64,000 nucleotides of DNA from Sepiola atlantica (Eukaryota; Mollusca; Cephalopoda; Sepiida; Sepiolidae). A program made the translations under genes and the position numbers. The notes under the pieces were generated by a model. That model made no database searches and had not been told where the DNA came from. It saw only the letters and a list, made by a program, of their open reading frames with translations. Below are positions 61,885 to 64,000 of this stretch, one piece after another. The stretch lies in NCBI GenBank assembly GCA_963556195.1, contig OY744517.1, positions 84,545,214 to 84,609,213 on the forward strand, in the 5' to 3' direction. Within the stretch, counting starts at the first letter, position 1; each line of letters begins with the position of its first letter.

Positions 61885-62110
61885 GATAGCTGTTGCATGG
61901 AGATAAATGATATGATAACGATATGATGGATGTGTACTGTGAGTCATAAAGACAGGCTTAGATCTGATGACCTCAAAGGAAAATTAAATCTATAAAGTAT
62001 AGGGAAATGTGGTTTTGTTAAATTTAAAGAATGTGTGTGAATGCTTGGGTTAGTAGATGTGGAACAGTTGGGGTAGCAAGGTCAGATGCCAGCATGTAAA
62101 ACAGACCTTG
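61885..62110 (+). pseudogene. LINE ORF2 C-terminal remnant, second copy
   Basis: GATATGATGGATGTGTACTG, AAGACAGGCTTAGATCTGATGAC and CTTGGGTTAGTAGATGTGG match 56330-56500 closely. It is more decayed than the first copy, with the HVKRM region lost, and also lies just after a tandem repeat. Confidence 0.65.
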
Positions 62111-62547
62111 AACCAAATATGATGATGAGAGAGTTGATCCTGTTCGTATTAGATAATTGTGCGAGAAAAATTCACAGAATTTCAAAATGGAACCAAGTGT
62201 TAGACAGAAAATGGATAATAAATTCCAGGAAGATAATAGAATATGCATTCATTATCTAGATTAGTGAGTCTAATCTGAAAAGAATATTGACAGATTTTTC
62301 ATGTCGTGCCTTCCATACATTGTTAAGTAAAGAAAAAGCATTCTGATGTTGTTCGACCAGTGCAGATTCTTTCTTGTGACATGCTTGTAACGTCATGCTG
62401 AAAAATTCTGCACATTTACAATTTTGCGCAGTATCAAAATGTGTTTAAACGTCTGTTTTTCGTTGGTGAATGCTAAAAAATATGAATCATATTTTTTTTA
62501 AAGTAAAGTGACCATTTATTTCTCGAAATGTATAAATATATGATTAT
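62111..62547. other. Spacer, no gene seen
   Basis: Nothing recognised. Confidence 0.4.
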
Positions 62548-62706
62548 TATATGGAATGACTTGATAAGCATGAAAACAAACTAATGCAAAATACTGACAC
62601 AGAAACATGTTTAAAGCGTTCATCATAAAAGCTTTAAACATGTTTCTGTGTGAATATTACTTATTTTATTAATTTGTTCTCATGCTTATCAACTTATTCC
62701 ATATAC
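62548..62706. mobile_element. Hairpin MITE, about 160 bp
   Basis: The left arm ATATGGAATGACTTGATAAGC ... CACAGAAACATGTTTAAAGC (62548-62618) pairs with the right arm GCTTTAAACATGTTTCTGTG ... GCTTATCAACTTATTCCATAT (62630-62706). The loop is about 11 bp. No protein. Confidence 0.85.
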
Positions 62707-62817
62707 TAACCATTTTATTTTTGTCAGAAATTTAATTCCCTTTATACAAACACTTCTATATAAATATATGCATACACAAGGTTATGTAGTTTAGCACGAA
62801 ATAGAGTGAGAGAAAAC
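62707..62817. other. Spacer
   Basis: No feature. Confidence 0.4.
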
Positions 62818-63355
62818 AGTATCCTATATCTCTATAAAACCACCATGTGCCTGTGCATGGAGTATTGTGGCCACATCTGGGCTGGTGCACCAATCACTAG
62901 CCTCTCTCTCTGACAAGGTGTAAAAAAGAATTTCTAACCTAATAGGTCTCCCATTGTCTGCCAAGCTCCAGCCTCTATCCGTACCACCACAGTGTTGCAT
63001 GCAAGTGTTTGTTTCACAAGTACTTTCATGGAATGTACTCCAGTGAAGTTACTGCACTTTGTACTCCCTCAACGTAAATACTAACAAGCCACTCGATTAT
63101 CAGCAAAATCACACCCCTTCCCTAGATGACAAAGAATTCCTACTCTAATTGCTTCTTTTCTAGGATCGCTTGCCTTTAGAATTCCCTCCCTGCTCTCTGT
63201 TTCCCCGACCATACTAACATGCAGAAATTTAAATGTAATGTAAACAAACATCTTACTGCCCAACTCCCCAACCAGGTTGCCTCCCTATAAATCCAGCCCC
63301 TCATGCTTCAGTGGCAATACGCATTGTTTTGGGCAAACAAAAGTAAAAAAGGAAA
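62818..63355 (+). mobile_element. Jockey/CR1-like LINE 3' fragment, divergent
   Basis: Begins ATCCTATATCTCTATAAAACC, with translation fragments YLYKTT, CMEYCGHIWAGAPI and FPDHTNMQKFKCNVNKHLTAQLP across many frameshifts. The 3' UTR has CTTCAGTGGCAATACGCATTG. It is more diverged than the other copies, so older or from a sister subfamily. Confidence 0.8.
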
Positions 63356-63462
63356 ATGCGTGCAGAGTCTTTGTATTCTGGTTAAGGCTGTCATGTGAAT
63401 TAAAGAAGGCCTAAATTGCTCCCCCCCCCACCGCATGTCATTAAAAAAAAATCTTTTTAACA
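63356..63462. other. Spacer between two LINE tails
   Basis: C-run and A-run at 63420-63460; the A/T run is the poly-A end of the reverse-strand LINE that follows. Confidence 0.6.
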
Positions 63463-63880
63463 TATTTCACCCCAAACACTGTAGACGCAAAGGATTACTG
63501 GGTGTAGGTTTTGGGTGACACCCCAAGTTGGGAGCAGTGTTGCGAAATGTCTGTTTACATTAGTTTTAAACCTCTGCATGTCGATACTGTCGGGGAAACA
63601 GGGAGCAGGGAGGGAGTTCTAGAGGCCAGCAGCATGAGGAAAAGAAGCTATTGTAGTAGAAGGCTCTCCGGCATCTGGGGACCTCCACAGTGAATGGATG
63701 GGATTTAGTTGATTGTCGAGTTGGTCTAGTGTATTTACGTCGAGGGGACACCAGAGTAGCCAGTTCATCAGAGCACAATCCATTGAAGTATTTGTAAAAC
63801 AAGTACAAGGATGCTACATTGCGGCGATGGGACAGGGGCTGGAGCTTGGTTGACATTATATGTGTAATCTTTTTTATCTT
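63463..63880 (-). mobile_element. Jockey/CR1-like LINE 3' fragment, reverse strand
   Basis: The reverse-strand translation STKLQPLSHRRNVASLYLFY, KYFNGLCSDELATLVSPRRK, SHPFTVEVPRCRRAFYYNSF, then a frameshift (FFSSCCWPLELPPC) and the usual 3' UTR. Its 3' end faces the forward copy at 62818-63355. Truncated upstream at about 63880. Confidence 0.88.
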
Positions 63881-64000
63881 GTCTATCATGTGCATCTTGG
63901 TTATCTGGTTATATGCTTTTATCCAACCATGCAAAATCATGTAGTTTCTATAAAACAGGCATCAGATTTCCTTTCAGCATGCAATAATTCTGAGGTTCCT
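63881..64000. other. Window end, nothing recognised
   Basis: No feature supported. Confidence 0.4.

Overview
This is a window of eukaryotic, intergenic-type DNA, AT-rich and built almost entirely of transposable elements and their ruins, satellites and microsatellites. No host protein-coding gene, rRNA operon or functional tRNA can be supported. The organism is most likely a lophotrochozoan animal, plausibly a coleoid cephalopod mollusc. That is inference from the mixture seen here: many tRNA-derived SINEs, Helitron 3' ends, jockey/CR1-like and R2/R4-like LINEs, a Copia element, hAT MITEs, and long AT, AC, GA and GAA tracts. Nothing seen fixes the species.

Layout. 1-3.15 kb: AT-rich DNA, then a 71-bp satellite with a 494-bp higher-order repeat. 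3.67-5.0 kb: a broken LINE. 5.84-7.58 kb: a reverse-strand LINE with a restriction-like endonuclease type C-terminus. 7.9-21.2 kb: Helitron-like elements, tRNA-related SINEs, a possible solo LTR, hairpin MITEs, a hAT MITE, and three hammerhead-ribozyme motifs (13.29, 13.67 and 14.20 kb). 21.4-24.7 kb: dispersed repeats and a 5S-rRNA-derived fragment. 24.72-27.14 kb: a 39-bp satellite. 27.76-28.36 kb: a hAT MITE with a perfect 8-bp target duplication, inserted beside a DDE transposase remnant. 29.4-30.9 kb: a large copy of a family with terminal inverted repeats and a tRNA-like interior. 31.48-32.14 kb: a purine (GAA) tract. 33.4-36.9 kb: a degraded Copia element on the reverse strand. 37-39.3 kb: a long hairpin and a 164-bp solo LTR. 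40.5-43.4 kb: the longest LINE copy, reverse strand. 43.6-54.6 kb: SINEs, MITEs, more hammerheads (49.3, 49.5 and 50.0 kb) and LINE tails. 54.7-56.2, 59.6-60.8 and 61.5-61.8 kb: three more satellites. 62.8-63.9 kb: two LINE 3' ends tail to tail.

The most interesting signal is a group of short elements that combine a tRNA-like Pol III promoter, a type-I hammerhead ribozyme 32-35 nt after the B box, and an AT-rich tail running into (AT)n. Four copies share this plan. Their stem III is a perfect palindrome in every copy, but with different bases each time, and stem I also shows compensating changes. A fifth hammerhead (14202-14267) has an intact catalytic core and three helices without the tRNA-like head. 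This resembles, by analogy, the hammerhead-bearing Sm-alpha SINE-like repeats of Schistosoma and the retrozymes of other animals.

Nothing suggests that the genes here act together as a pathway. All coding remnants belong to selfish elements and carry frameshifts, stops or deletions of catalytic sites.
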